Assembly: GCA_033977485.1 (NCBI GenBank)
Contig: CM066997.1
Span: 75,486,634-75,550,633 of the forward strand
DNA from: Hydrangea macrophylla
Lineage: Eukaryota > Streptophyta > Magnoliopsida > Cornales > Hydrangeaceae
Reading direction: 5' to 3'
DNA length: 64,000 nucleotides
The translations under genes and the position numbers were made by a program. The notes below the pieces were generated by a model. The model saw only the letters and a program-made list of their open reading frames with translations. It did no database searches and was not told where the DNA came from. This document shows, in pieces, positions 23,247 through 35,429 of this stretch. The stretch's first letter is position 1; the number at the start of each line of letters is the position of its first letter.

Positions 23247-24857
23247 AAGATATAGTGTTACAATAGTATATTTCTCTGTATTTCAACATCGTTTGCTCAA
23301 CCCTTATCGTCATGTGAATAAAAACTCATCACAACACTGACTCTTGGAACAGACTTGATTGTACAACTCCTGGATACAACAATGCTCTATCTACCATGTC
23401 ACCGTAAGTCATAGATACCTTCTACCGTGTACCACCACAATCATAGAGGTCATCTACCGCGTACACCATAAGTCGTAGATAAAACGTCAGTCCATCCCCC
23501 ACTTTTAAGAACATATGCACAGTCCACCGCATGTCAGGGATTTAACGCTTCAAGCATCGACACATCATTTCTATTGCCACGACCTATCGTCAAATCTACC
23601 GAGTCACCATAAGTCATGAACACATACGTCTGTCCACCATATACACCGTAAATCGTAGATGCTATATCATCGAACTCATAGACACACAAGTCTGTCTACC
23701 GCGTACTTATGATCAAGGTTCACCTCAAGTCATGGACACATTCGTCTGTCCGCCTCGTATTTATGATCAAGGTTCACCGCGTATCCCAGAACTTATCAAA
23801 CCTACTTAAAGTTCATACTTCTAATGATTACATAACAACTCCTTTGTGGCTTGACTACTCTGAGTAAAACATCAATGGATACCAAACTCATACAGGAAAT
23901 GCATAGTATCTAGCGTCATTACGTTAATCCATTATTCTTAAACATACTTATCTGTGTTGTCACATTATCCCGGATTAACCCACTATCGTATAATAAAAGT
24001 CCGAATCGAAAATTGAGCTATTGAACCTCATATATAATAAACAAAAGAACTAAACCATGTTCTACAAAGTTCGATCGATTGAGAAAAATAAATGTTCAAG
24101 CGATCGAAGTTTGTTCGATCGATTGAACCTTCGATCGATTGAACTCAGTTTAATCAATCGAGAGTCGTCTTCTCTAGCAGAATTCGTAAACAGTAATTAT
24201 AAATGACTTAGGGACGTGTAAAATACGTCTAAACATACCAAGAACTTATAAAAACATATATAAATGAGACCAAGCGAGTATAGACTCACTTAGGGTGTGT
24301 TTAGCTTAAGCTTCAAACTTGAGCTTCTCCAATGGTGGCTCATCTAGTCTCTCCTTAGTCTCTGTCTCTCTCTACCTTCTCTCTCTGTCTCCTTTTTATT
24401 CTTTCTTCTTTCTCTTCTCTGTCTCTCTCTGACTGAATATATATATGTATAGATATATGTGTATAATATATGTATGCGTGTATACATATACCAAACACAA
24501 TCACCCACACTCTTTCAAACTCACAAGGTTTATATAGAGGGGATGGGGGTGCCGGTGGCTATTTTTGCATGTACCCTAGAAATCCTGATTATTACAGGTT
24601 CGATCGATCGAAGTAAGTTCGATCGCTCGGGAGCGAATCGGTCAGAAGAGGGTTTGATCGATTGAAGTAGGGGCACCAACATAAATTTATGTCAGTAGGG
24701 TTTCGATCAATCGAACAGGGTTCGATCGCTTGAACTTTAGAATCTTCGATTGCTCGAGATTACTTCGATCGGTTTAAGATAAAATTTCATGAATGATCAA
24801 AGGAAACATATTGAATCTCTGTGCATTAAATGATTATTGAAAATATAGGGTATTACA
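23247..24857 (-). repeat. 3' LTR of Tekay/Del element D, truncated by the F insertion
   Basis: Homologous to 61890-63605. In element orientation it starts TGTAATACCC at 24857, directly after the polypurine tract. The rest of this LTR lies left of F, outside the window. Contains TCGATCGA arrays (24069-24165 and 24599-24775), a TATA-like box (24529-24536), a TA-rich microsatellite near 24435-24490, and a degenerate repeat with GTACTTATGATCAAGGTTCACC near 23640-23790. Confidence 0.88.
24529..24536 (-). promoter_or_regulatory. TATA box in D LTR
   Basis: The minus strand reads TATATAAA, about 60 bp downstream of the TCGATCGA array at 24599-24775. Conserved at 63266-63273 in the other D LTR. Confidence 0.6.
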
Positions 24858-27751
24858 TCATCCACCACTCATTAAGGATTTCGTCCTCGAAATCAAATAC
24901 ATACAAGGCCTATAACAAAAATGGAAACTTCTCACACATCTCCGACTCTAGCTCCCACGAAGCTTCTCCTTCATCATGATGCTTCCACTGGATCTTCACC
25001 AACGGAATCTCCTTGTTTTTGAGCTTCTTGATTCCTCAATGTAGAATTCGAACCTGTCCTTCGTTGAACATTACATTATCATTGACTTTAATTTCTTTGA
25101 AGTTGATCTCGTGTGCTGGCTTATGAGCACACTTACTCAGCATACTGATGCAGAATACATTGTGCACTCCTAACATCTTCGGCGGCAATGCAAGTCGATA
25201 AGCAACCTTCCCAACACGTTCTAGAATCTTGAATGGTCCGATGAATCATGGCGATAACTTGCCTCTCTTCTGTCCAAAATGAACAATCCCTTAAACATGT
25301 GAGACTTTAAGAAGCACATGATCTCCCATAGCAAATTCGAAGTATTTGCATCGCTTGTTAGCATAACTCTTATGTCGGGTCTGAACTGTCTTCATTTTCT
25401 CATATATGATCTGAATCTTCTTGCTGGTTTCTCATACCATCTCTGGACCAAGAAGTTGAGTATCACCGACTTCGGACCAACATAATAGTGATCGGAAAGG
25501 TCTTCCATACAAAGCTTCAAACGGCACCATCCCTATGATCGAATGATAGCTGTTGTAGGCAAACTCGATCAAGGGTAGGTGTGTCTCCCAAGAACTCTCA
25601 AAATCAATAATGCAAGCACGTAGCATATCCTCCATCACATTGTTGACTCGTTCACTCTGTCCATCGGTCTGCGGATGAAAGGCTAAACTCAAATTCAGTG
25701 TTGTTTCCATTGCTGTTTGGAGACTCTTCCAAAATTCTATAGTAAATTGCGAATCTCAATCTGACACAATAGACACAAGTACTCCGTGTAACCATACTAT
25801 GTGCTGTAGATACACCTGGCTCAAGCGTTTTATTAGATACGTCATACTATAGGCAATAAAATGTGCTGTATTCTTAAGTCGATTCACGATTACCCAAATA
25901 GCATTGTGGTTTTGCTGTGGCTTCGGCAATCCTACCACGAAATCTATGGTGCTGTGTTCCTATTTCCATTGAGGAATCGATAACGGCTATAGTAATCCAG
26001 GTGGTCTCTAATGGTCTGCTTTTACTTGCTTACAAGACATTGGGGCACATACTCAGCCACTTCTCTATTCATTCCTTTCCACCAGAAATTTCTTTTCACA
26101 TCCTTATACATCTACGTACCTCCATGATGAATCGTCATCCGTGACTTATGTGCTTCATCCAATATTTCTTTCCAGAGATTTTTTTTATTAGGTCCACAAA
26201 GTTTTCCTTTACATTGTAAGGCTCTATCTGTACTTATACTCTAGACTTCAGGTTCTTTTGCTGACATCTTTGCAAACCATAATTTTAAATCTTCTGTTGT
26301 CTGTTGAGCTTCAATGATATGACTGATCAAAGTTGGTTGTACCATCAGACATCCAAGGTGTAGTCTTTCCATTGATTCCACTGGCTGAAGCTTGAAATCA
26401 GCTAAAACTTCTAATGCTTTCCATTCTCGAATTAGTAATACAGCGATCACTAGTCGAGGTTTATGACTCAAAGCATCTTGCAACATTTGCTTTACTCGGT
26501 GGGTATTATAATGAAAAGTCATAATCCTTGAGTCACTCCATCCATCTTCGTTGTTGCATGTTCAACTCCTTTTGATAGAACAAATATCTCAAACTCTTAT
26601 GATCGAAAAATAGATCAAACTTCTCGCCATAGAGATATTGTCTCCAAATCTTCAATGCAGACACTATTGCTACCAATTCTAGATCATGCGTAGGATCGTT
26701 CTTCTCATGTACCTTCAATTATCTAGATCTATACGCAATGACATTTTTGTCTTGCATTAGCACACACCCAAGTCCTTGGTGCGATGCATCATTATAGATC
26801 ACATACCTCTCTCTACTCTTAGGTATCGTGAGTACTGGTGCAGAAGTCAATCTTTCCTTTAATTCCTGAAACGCACTCTCATGCTTGTCTTTCCATTCAT
26901 ACTTCGTCTCCTTCCTTGTTAAATTAGTCAAAGGTCCTGCTATCTTGAAAAATCCTTCGACAAATCTTCGATAATATTCTACTAGACCAAGAAAACTCCA
27001 AACATCTGTCGCATTGGTCGGTCTATTCAAGCTTAAGACTGCATCGATCTTAGATGAGTCTCCCGAGATACCATCTTAAGATATAACAATTCCTAAGAAT
27101 TTGACCTCCTATAGTAAAAACTCATACTTGCTGAACTTTGCATACAACTTATTATCTTGAAGTATCTATAAAGCAATCTGTAAGTGTCCCTAGTGATCTT
27201 CCTTTGTCTTTGAGTAGATTAGTATGTCATCAATTAATACCATAATGAATTTATCCAGATATGGTCTAAATACTCTATTCATCAAATCCATAAATACCAC
27301 TACCGCATTCGTCAATCCAAAAGGCATAACTAAAAACTCATAATGCCCGTATCTCATCCTGAATGCAGTCTTGGACACATCCTCCTATCGAACTAATAGT
27401 TGATGATATCCCGATCGTAGATCGATCTTGGAAAAGACCCCTTGATCCTTGTAACTGATTGAATAGGTCATCTATCCGGGGTAGTGGATATCTATTCTTG
27501 ATCGTAACCTTGTTCAACGCCCTATAATCTATGCCGAGTCGAAGTGTTCTGTCCTTCTTCTTCACGAATAGAACTGGTGCTCCCCAAGGTGATGTACTCA
27601 GATAAATGAATTCTAAATCTTTATGTTCTTGAGCATGCTTCTTTAGTTCCAACATCTCATTTGGTGCCATCCTATATGGAGTCTTTGATATCGGCAATGT
27701 CCCAGGTACTAATTCCATACAACAGTTTATCTCTCTCTTCGGTTGGGAAAA
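24858..27751 (-). pseudogene. Broken pol of Tekay/Del chromovirus D (RT, RNase H, integrase, chromodomain)
   Basis: In element orientation: RT fingers/palm with [20 protein letters not shown] (27338-27718); after a shift, MPFGLTNA and the catalytic LIDDILIYS (27190-27378); RNase H with [25 protein letters not shown] and FDHKSLRYL (26533-27030); integrase core with IDFVVGLPK (about 25935), then SD followed by a TGA and FHPQTDGQSERVN (25432-25938); finally a chromodomain-like tail with EIPLVKIQWKHHDEGEASWE (about 24917-25045). Many stops and shifts make it inactive. gag and protease are missing: RT begins right at the LTR end (27752). The polypurine tract with the GAGGACGAAAT motif (24858-24900) is typical of this lineage. 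Confidence 0.93.
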
Positions 27752-28805
27752 TGAGTAATAACTGATAATTATGTGCTTAAATGTTTATTTAGTCATATAT
27801 GAATATAATTGATTATTATATTATTGATAGTGACTCTTTGGGGTCATTAGATACCTGGTGAAGATGAAATTGAACACGTTGCATAATTTGGTAAGCTAAT
27901 TAGCAATTTCATAAAATCATGTAGAAACTTGCGTTTTAACAACCAAATAGAAATTAGTCGGAAAATTATATAATTTTGAGGTTTCACTCGTAAAGCTATG
28001 CATTAGCTATGTAAAAAGTTTTAGAGACTGAATAAGAGTTTTGAAAACTCGTGGAGAGGTAAACACAATTTTCGAAAGTGTTGGTAATATATAGATAGTG
28101 ATGACTTTCACAATTTTTACAAAAATTTAACCTAAGTTCAAGAAAGAGGCCAAAAGGGAGATTTGATTGCTTAGAGTTTCTCGATGCCAAACGACAACCA
28201 TTCGTCCACTGGTTTTTCACCAAATTTTGTATTTGAACTCTTCGAGGTAAGTCCGTCGTTTTGATACCTATTAGGCCTGGTTTGGATAAGTTTTTTCTAA
28301 AACTCATTTTCTAGATTTTTCATAAAAAGATGATAATGGAATTTTTTATCAATAGAAATTGTATTAGAAGAATTACTGCACTTTTTTTGTACTTAGGTTT
28401 TCCTTGGATCGGCATTTAAGAGCGTAAATCGGTTGACTTAAGTGATATTAATCTTGCTTTTTGGATGATTCTATGGTTTAATGCATTTGATATGCTAGGG
28501 ATTTTATGCAGATATCATGTGTAGTTCATATTGGGAAAACCTCGTATGTAAAGTAGGCCCAAGGTATGTTGAAATAAAAAGCATGATGATTTGCTAATTG
28601 GGCATGTTTATGTGCCTATATGGGTTAAAGGGGGATTTGTGCTAATTCACCGTGAGACGTCCTCTCGAAGGGGGAGGATTAGTAGTGGCGACGGTCACTT
28701 ACCGAGAAAGGCATTAACACAAAATGTTGAATGGGCATAGGTCATGGTTGAGTTTTAAGACTTTGGATCGATGAATGTGCACTTATTCCCAAAGAGACCA
28801 ATAGT
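27752..28805 (-). repeat. Partial D LTR left of complex B
   Basis: Collinear with 59591-60655 from TGAGTAATAACTGATAATTATG to CCAATAGT, where homology stops and B sequence starts. In element orientation its CA end abuts the RT coding sequence directly, with no primer-binding site or gag. Confidence 0.85.
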
Positions 28806-29504
28806 ACATGATAAGCGACAGTTTTATAATAACCAAAGTGAGGAGGCTCATAATAAGTGGGGTAGCTCACGATAATTGACAAGTAAGATAACCGGAGTGA
28901 AGAAGCTCACGATAAGTGAGGAAACTCATAATGTCTGATAGGTGAGAAAGCTCATGATAATCAGTGGACACGGATCCTTGAATTGTGAATAGACAGTGCT
29001 TGCCCTCAGAATTAGGGTGATTTGACTACGAGTGATGTTTTCAATCATTGGTTGATCATTATGATAACAAGTCCTGAGAATCGGTTCAGACTTCTGTTAT
29101 CTTCTGCTGGGGATAGTAGGGACTCTCTGAGAATCTGTCTCTCATGGTTGGTCAGATTTTGTAATGCTCAATCCAAAAAAGCCGATTAGGGCCTTCGGGA
29201 GCTGATGGACTCTTTGAGAATCTCTCTTCAATTCTTGACCTAGAACCAGGATTCATCTCTGAATCTCTTGTGGTTGGTCAGATTCTGTAATGTACTCTGC
29301 TAGGAAGAAGGAAATACGCCCATTAAATGGGAGTCAAGGTATCATTTTGTTTGTGACAGAGATGATTTGCGGTGGTTTGACACTGATGGAGGGTGATAAT
29401 CAATAGCAACTCATGGACTTATGTTGCATGAGTGTCGAAAGATTTGATCAACCGAAGAAGATTCAGAGATGGGTTTTGGTTCCCGATCAAGGAAAAAGGA
29501 GATC

Positions 29505-29840
29505 CCCCGAGGACAGATACAAAAGAGGTTCCCCGAGAACCCTGTGAACCTTGTGTCATCCCCCGAGGACAGATACCAAAGAGGTTCCCCGAGAACCCTG
29601 TGTCATCCCCCGAGGACAGATACCAAAGAGGTTCCCCGAGAACCCTGTGTCATCCCCCGAGGACAGATACCAAAGAGATTCCCCGAGAACCCTGTGTCAT
29701 CCCCTGAGGACAGATACCAAAGAGGTTCCCCGAGAACCCTGTGAACCCTGTGTCAGCCCCCCGAGGGCAAAAACCAAAGAGATTCCCCGAGAACCCTATG
29801 TCATCCCCCGGGGACAGATACGAAAAGATACTAGTTCCCA
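29505..29840. repeat. 47-bp tandem repeat next to the primer-binding site
   Basis: About seven units built on CCCCCGAGGACAGATACCAA and AGAGGTTCCCCGAGAACC. 47 is not a multiple of 3, so successive units change frame; the plus-strand open frames here are a by-product. A second array is at 56957-57240. Confidence 0.9.
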
Positions 29841-29843
29841 TTA

Positions 29844-29861
29844 CCCCCAGCAGAGTCGCCA
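29844..29861 (-). other. Primer-binding site of B (tRNA-Arg type)
   Basis: The minus strand reads TGGCGACTCTGCTGGGGG, 3 bp inside the LTR. Complementary to the 3' end of a plant tRNA-Arg as I recall it, which is the primer reported for Ogre elements. The same site lies at 57258-57275. Confidence 0.85.
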
Positions 29862-29864
29862 GAT

Positions 29865-31743
29865 TGTGGATACCGGGATTCCACCGCTTTGTCTTAGTTT
29901 GAGATTGTTTTGAAAGGGAAAAGAAAAGGCCTGTAGAAAATAGATACAGAGTCGCCACTTGGTCTTTAAGAAACCAAGAAACCTAATTTGACTCACCCAA
30001 ATGGATAAAGGGCACCGGCCCTTCATAACCAAAGAACTTGGTTCGGGATTTTGGTACGAAAGAGGAAGGAGCCTTTGTCGCGGCTAAAACACCCTCAACT
30101 CGCCCCGTCTTTCGACGGGCCTCAATTAGCATCCAAATAATCATCTTATATTATGTATGGTTCGACAATTAATACTATGATAATATATCACATCATATAA
30201 GAAACTTGAAATGGAAGATCTAAAGATAAAATATCATTCATAAGATCTAAGCCAAATATCATACAATGTAAAGTGAAAAAATCACACAAATAAACCTAGG
30301 AAAATCATCTAATCATGTATCAAGTAATAAAGTTTCCCTAGTCTAAAGGGGACATGAATTGTTCTTGAAACAAAATAATCAAAGAAATCAAAATATGCTT
30401 AGCAAGCTAGTATGATGCATATTAATCTTTGAGGAAAAGAAGACCTCTTAATCCCCAGGACGGATGAGAAAGGAAGATTAGATCGAGGGAAAACATGAAC
30501 GTATGATCAAGTTCATTCCTTATGATCTTCTTAGATTAGGAGCCATGAAAGCCCCAAATCTTGCATGGATGCAATGTATGATCTTAAAATGTGCAAAGGT
30601 TGTAGTGTGTTTGTGTACATGAATTCCTAGAATGACTTAGAAGTCTAGAATATGTATGAATGTATGAAGGAAATCATCATGGGATATATAAAAATGTAGT
30701 ATGAACTACTTACTAAGACATGAGCTAATTTGGAATGCATGTAAGCATCAAATCAAAGAATGAAAGTTAGAATGTGCTTGCTATGAATAGTGGACAGAAC
30801 AGTAACATGACCTTTTAGAAATTGAAAAGAGGGGTTAGGTATATTTTCAATGCATGATTGTTTATGGAGATCTTCCTTATTGTGTCTAGAATACAACCCA
30901 AAAATCCAATCTTAAATAACTATCACAGATTGAGAGAAATCATATAAACAATAGAGATCACTCAGAAACAAAGTCCGTACTGTCGACTGAAATGTTGAAA
31001 ACTCTTAGAAAATGAAAACGAATGATCTAGAGGCCCATTTTATACAAAACGTTCCCTAAGACATTGAATGTTAAGGTAAAAATAAGTTGGGACCACCCCT
31101 TTTGGAAAACTTGTCTGAAAAAGAAGTTGAAAGTCAACCAAGCTGCTGTGATAGCAGAGGCAGAATGTCTGGGAGGAATGTTTGGGTCCAAATGGACCAT
31201 TTCCAAGTATTTCCAAGTCAAACCAAAAATCATGGGTGTTCTCTAATGAGTTAGGAAGACTTTCCAAGTGGCCTTGCATCCATTCATTGAGTATTGAGTT
31301 CTAGAGAAATCTTTGAACTCAGATCACTCACTATTTTGAAGATTAGACTTTCCAAGTGGCCTTGCATCCATACATTGAGTATTGAGTTCTAGAGAAATCT
31401 TTGAACTCAGATCACTCACTGTTTTGACTCACAGTTTTGAAGATTTTGGGAAAAATTAGAGTTTTCTTTCTTGAAATCAAAATGAATGGGATTGAGAGGG
31501 GTTTTGAAATAGAAGTTTTGAAAGTATATTTTCAACATCAAATAGAGATTATAACCACTTGGAATATCAACATCAAACTCATCATCAAGAGCCTCCAAGA
31601 TCATTGGAGAGATTTATTTTCATTTTGAACATAATTTCAAGAATACCTTGGAGGTATTGAAGTTATGATCATCATCTATCAAACATGTTTTTGATGTTAA
31701 GAGCTACTATCCATAAGGATTCACTCACCTCAAACTTCATGTC
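29865..31743 (-). repeat. B LTR1, left part
   Basis: Starts TGTGGATACCGGG next to the primer-binding site and ends at the ATGTC target duplication of element C (31739-31743). Continues at 46330. Contains an 88-bp direct duplication (31258-31345 and 31346-31433) not seen in the solo LTR. Confidence 0.9.
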
Positions 31744-34700
31744 TGTGGATATCGCAGGTTTTCTTACCCACTTTTCAAATAATTTTCAAATTCAATTTCT
31801 AAAACAAATGAGTCGCCACTTAATTTTTAAAGGGAAAATTAAGAAACCATTTTAAAGCAAACTGATTTATTGCGAAACCAAAGATAAACTGGGTCCGCGG
31901 ATTATGGAATGAAAGGGGAAGGAGCCTGGCGGACTAAAACACTCCTTTCATCCTATCTCACGATAGGCCTCTACTCAACATCCTTTTTAATCAAATTAAT
32001 AATCTAAGCATGCCCTCAATTAATACATATATAGGTATACATAACAAAAGCATGTTGGAAATGGTGTAAAATTGCTAACGGCAAAATATCATTCATAAGC
32101 CACGTAATTCAAGTAGCAAGCAACATGATATGCAATAGAGAACTAGAAAACATACCCGGGATCCGGCCGCGAATATTAAACGTGCAATGCATGCGAGAAT
32201 AGAAATCCTAAGAAAAGGGTCTCTAACACATATATACACATAAGGCAAAACCTAGGCTAAGGTGTCGCACATGGAGTTGACAATCAATTCAAAATCAAAG
32301 AAAAGAATTAAACTAGAAAAGGGAGGAGAAGTTGTACCTCAAATGCGCTACAAAACAAAGATTAGTCCACATGCTTCACATAATAACATGATATCAAAAA
32401 TCAATCCCAATCCTCTAGCTTAGATCTATTAAGCATGAAATCTAACTTTATTCAATGGCTAGTTCTAATCATAAGCATTGATGTGCATAAATGAATGAAT
32501 GTGAATAAGAATAAAACATGGATTTATTCACTAATTTCAATCACTAAGCCTCTGGGTTTAATCTAAATTATCATTATTCAAAACATGGTTTGAGTCCTAA
32601 GACATTAAGAGACCATTTGAGTTGAAATAAATAAGATTAGACAAAAACAGTAGCAGTTTTTTTTTTATGAATTACAGAGAGCAAACCAGATCTTAACAAA
32701 TAGATATAAAATACTTCCAACGGTTGGATCTTAATGATTTTTGGATATGTTATGCCTCTGTGAGTCTAGTTTCTAACCCAAAAAGAAAATCGAGGTTTCA
32801 ACGGTTAGATCTTCGGAAATACGGAAAATACTAGACCTCACTCAGGATTTTACAACTCTCTGTCCAGAGATCTTGTATGATTTTTTAAAACTAGCAAACA
32901 AATCTGAATTACTTCATTCTTTATAGGGAACCTTCCTAACACATTAAGGTTCTTATAAAAAATTATTTTGAGTCACAAACACCTTATTAAAGCTCTGATT
33001 TACTAATTTCAAAAACATTTTACTGTTCTGAAACTATTCTGAAACTCTGGACAGATTGTGGTTGTCTGACAAAATTCATGATCAAACCATTCTAAGCATA
33101 AAATTTTACCAAAACAAAAATTACAGTGGTAAAACAATGTGTTATTGACACTTTTCCGTTGGTTTCACTTGATTTCAACGGTTAGATTTCGAACTAAAAA
33201 ACTTTGATCAAAAACAGTTCGTGAACTCACTGTTTTTTATTTTGCTAGTTCAACTTTATTTGTTAATCCCAACTATTAAATCATGAAGTTGGACTTAAAC
33301 TAAACCATTATCTTCTACCATTTAATGGTCATTGAAGACTAAGGACATCTTTAGACCTATGGATTTTTAATGAAGTATAAAATGGACTTCACAAAATCCT
33401 AAACAATGAACTCAAACTTATGGACCAAAACTTGAGTTCAAATCATTACTCCTACCACTTGGTGGTCATTGGAGGATAAAGACACACATATATGTAGGTT
33501 TTAGATGAAGTATGAAGAACTTCTCAAAACCCAAGGAAGAGATTAGTCCAAGCCATAGAGATGGACTTAAACTAAAGCATTTCTCTTACCATTTGATGGT
33601 CATTGGAGACTAAAAAAAAAGCAAATCTACTCTAATATCCATGGAATATAGTATGAATTCCATAAGATTCATAGTAAAGAGATCCTAGTCATGAGTTGAT
33701 ACTAGCATCTCACCAACTATGTGTAGATCATAATCATGATTCAATTTAATCTCCATATGGATCATAAGATCATAGGAAACTAAGGAGTTAAATTCAAAGA
33801 GTTTCAATGAGATATGGAAGATCTCATGAACCTTATGAATGAAGTAGAAATAAAGGAAATCAAAGTTTTATTTATGAACACAAATTTCTTCAAAACTAAT
33901 TTATCTCAAACCCAAGGCATTAATTAGATCCAAATTAATGAGATGTAATGATATTCAATCACATGTTCTTAGTGGTGTGTGATGAAATGGGATAAGAAGA
34001 GATGTTTTGAAAATGTGAAAAGTCCCTAGATCTAAGAACTTGTGATTGAATTATCCTAATTCTACCAAGGATTAAGAGGTTACCTCTATGACCTCAAAGA
34101 ATTTTTCAATTTTTTGTGAAGTTCTTCCAAGGTCTTCAAATTCTTCTCAAAACTCTTTAAATTCTTCAAGAAATTCTAGAAATTCTTCTCTTCTTCTCAA
34201 TTCTCTATATATTTCTCTCTCTAAACTCAAGTATATCTCTTGTATATGTTTGTATATTGATTCAAAAGCTCAAGTCCCCTCAAAATGAAGATGAAAGTTT
34301 GTTTATACAGACCACCAATTCAAGGATAAATGGGTAAATTCGGGTGGAGACCCATGTGCAAATTTTTTTTCTAGAACATGTGAGAAAAGCAGTCTGTTAC
34401 AGCCAACGGCACACGACGGCTCCCGGTGGCATTCGCTGAGTGCCGCCGGGTTTTCCGGGTGCCGGGGCTAACTGAATTTTTCCCTACTTTTTAATTCTCA
34501 ACATATATATTAACATAAGCTTAATTATTGACGAATTATGTTAAAATACTTGTATTTATAATATATTCCATTAAGAATACATCCATAATATATGCTCTAA
34601 ATGTATTATTCCTCCTCTCTTTTTCCTTTTCTTTTTTTCCTTTTCTTTTCAAAAATTCCTCTTTATTTTAAAATTCATTTTTCATCATTTTTTTTATTTT

Positions 34701-34988
34701 ATATTTCTTTTCAAAACTCTTCTTTTATATATATATTGAGCAAATTCTCAGACTGATTTCCTCATATGTTCTTCAATGTTCGGGTTTCTCCCGAATACCC
34801 AAACTCTCTCTCTTCTTTCTCCTTTTTATATTTTCTAATTTTAATTTTGAAATTTGTCTTGAAGAATCAATTGAAGATTTTGAATTTCCTGGAAAATCTT
34901 TGAATGTCACCGGCCATTGTCATGATCGGTCTTTTGAGAGGTAACCAATCCCTAGATTTGACGTTTGGTCAAAATTGGGGTGTCTACA
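31744..34988 (-). repeat. 3' LTR of C
   Basis: 3245 bp. 80 bp shorter than the 5' LTR, mainly because it has fewer hairpin units at 34405-34468. TATA-like box at 34302-34307. Confidence 0.92.
34405..34468. repeat. Hairpin array of C 3' LTR
   Basis: One GGCATTCGCTGAGTGCC unit plus decayed flanks. The 5' LTR has about five units at the same place (45661-45803). Confidence 0.8.
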
Positions 34989-35005
34989 GTTTGCCCCTCT
35001 TTGAC
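34989..35005 (-). other. Polypurine tract of C
   Basis: The minus strand reads GTCAAAGAGGGGCAAAC directly before TGTAGACACC. The B tracts at 47637-47653 and 55667-55683 differ by one base. Confidence 0.88.
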
Positions 35006-35164
35006 AAAGCTTGTGAAGCAACGCGTATCACAAGTGAATGTCAAAGCCTGTGTGAAAGACAAGCCTTTGACCAAACAGTCGAATCCAGGTAAAAAAACAA
35101 AAGTGCATTGCAAAATTGGGTGCGCAGAGAGCCAAGATGCTGGTCATGCTCAAAGGTGAGCTAC

Positions 35165-35199
35165 CTACGTATCCCATCGGGAATCAGACCAAGACGTAG
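35165..35199 (-). other. Conserved CTACGT/ACGTAG hairpin motif, copy 1
   Basis: Outer arms CTACGT and ACGTAG, inner arms TCCC and GGGA, about 35 nt. Other copies: 38447-38483, 47810-47844, 50418-50453, 50521-50556 and 55841-55875. Confidence 0.7.
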
Positions 35200-35429
35200 T
35201 TCGGGCAAGGGACAACGAAACACAAGCGTAAGTAGTCACACAGATGAATGCACCTATCTTATCGTGATGCATATGCTCAACAATTTACTATCCCGTGCTC
35301 CCAAACGTGATGGTTCGGAACCATGCTGCTTCCTAGCATCAGGAATGCACTATACTTCGAATTCTCCTATTATGATCTCGTTCTATTCTAAAAACATCAT
35401 GATGGATGTATGCATGCTCTATGTGAGTT

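Larger units (their letters stand above)
28807..29864 (-). mobile_element. Coding-free internal unit of complex B (left)
   Basis: Collinear with 56233-57278 and, up to about 29428, with 48195-48868. 3'-UTR-type sequence is joined at about 29430 directly to the 5'-UTR repeat block and primer-binding site, with no gag or pol between. The left edge is an abrupt junction with the D LTR, with no LTR or polypurine tract. Confidence 0.8.

Noticed and set aside
29432..29913. Overlapping open frames of 90-120 codons with repeated Pro/Arg/Glu peptides (also 56930-57316 and 49000-49221)
   Set aside because: They are translations of 47-bp and 45-bp tandem repeats whose unit has no stop; no domain, and in B they lie in UTRs antisense to the element.
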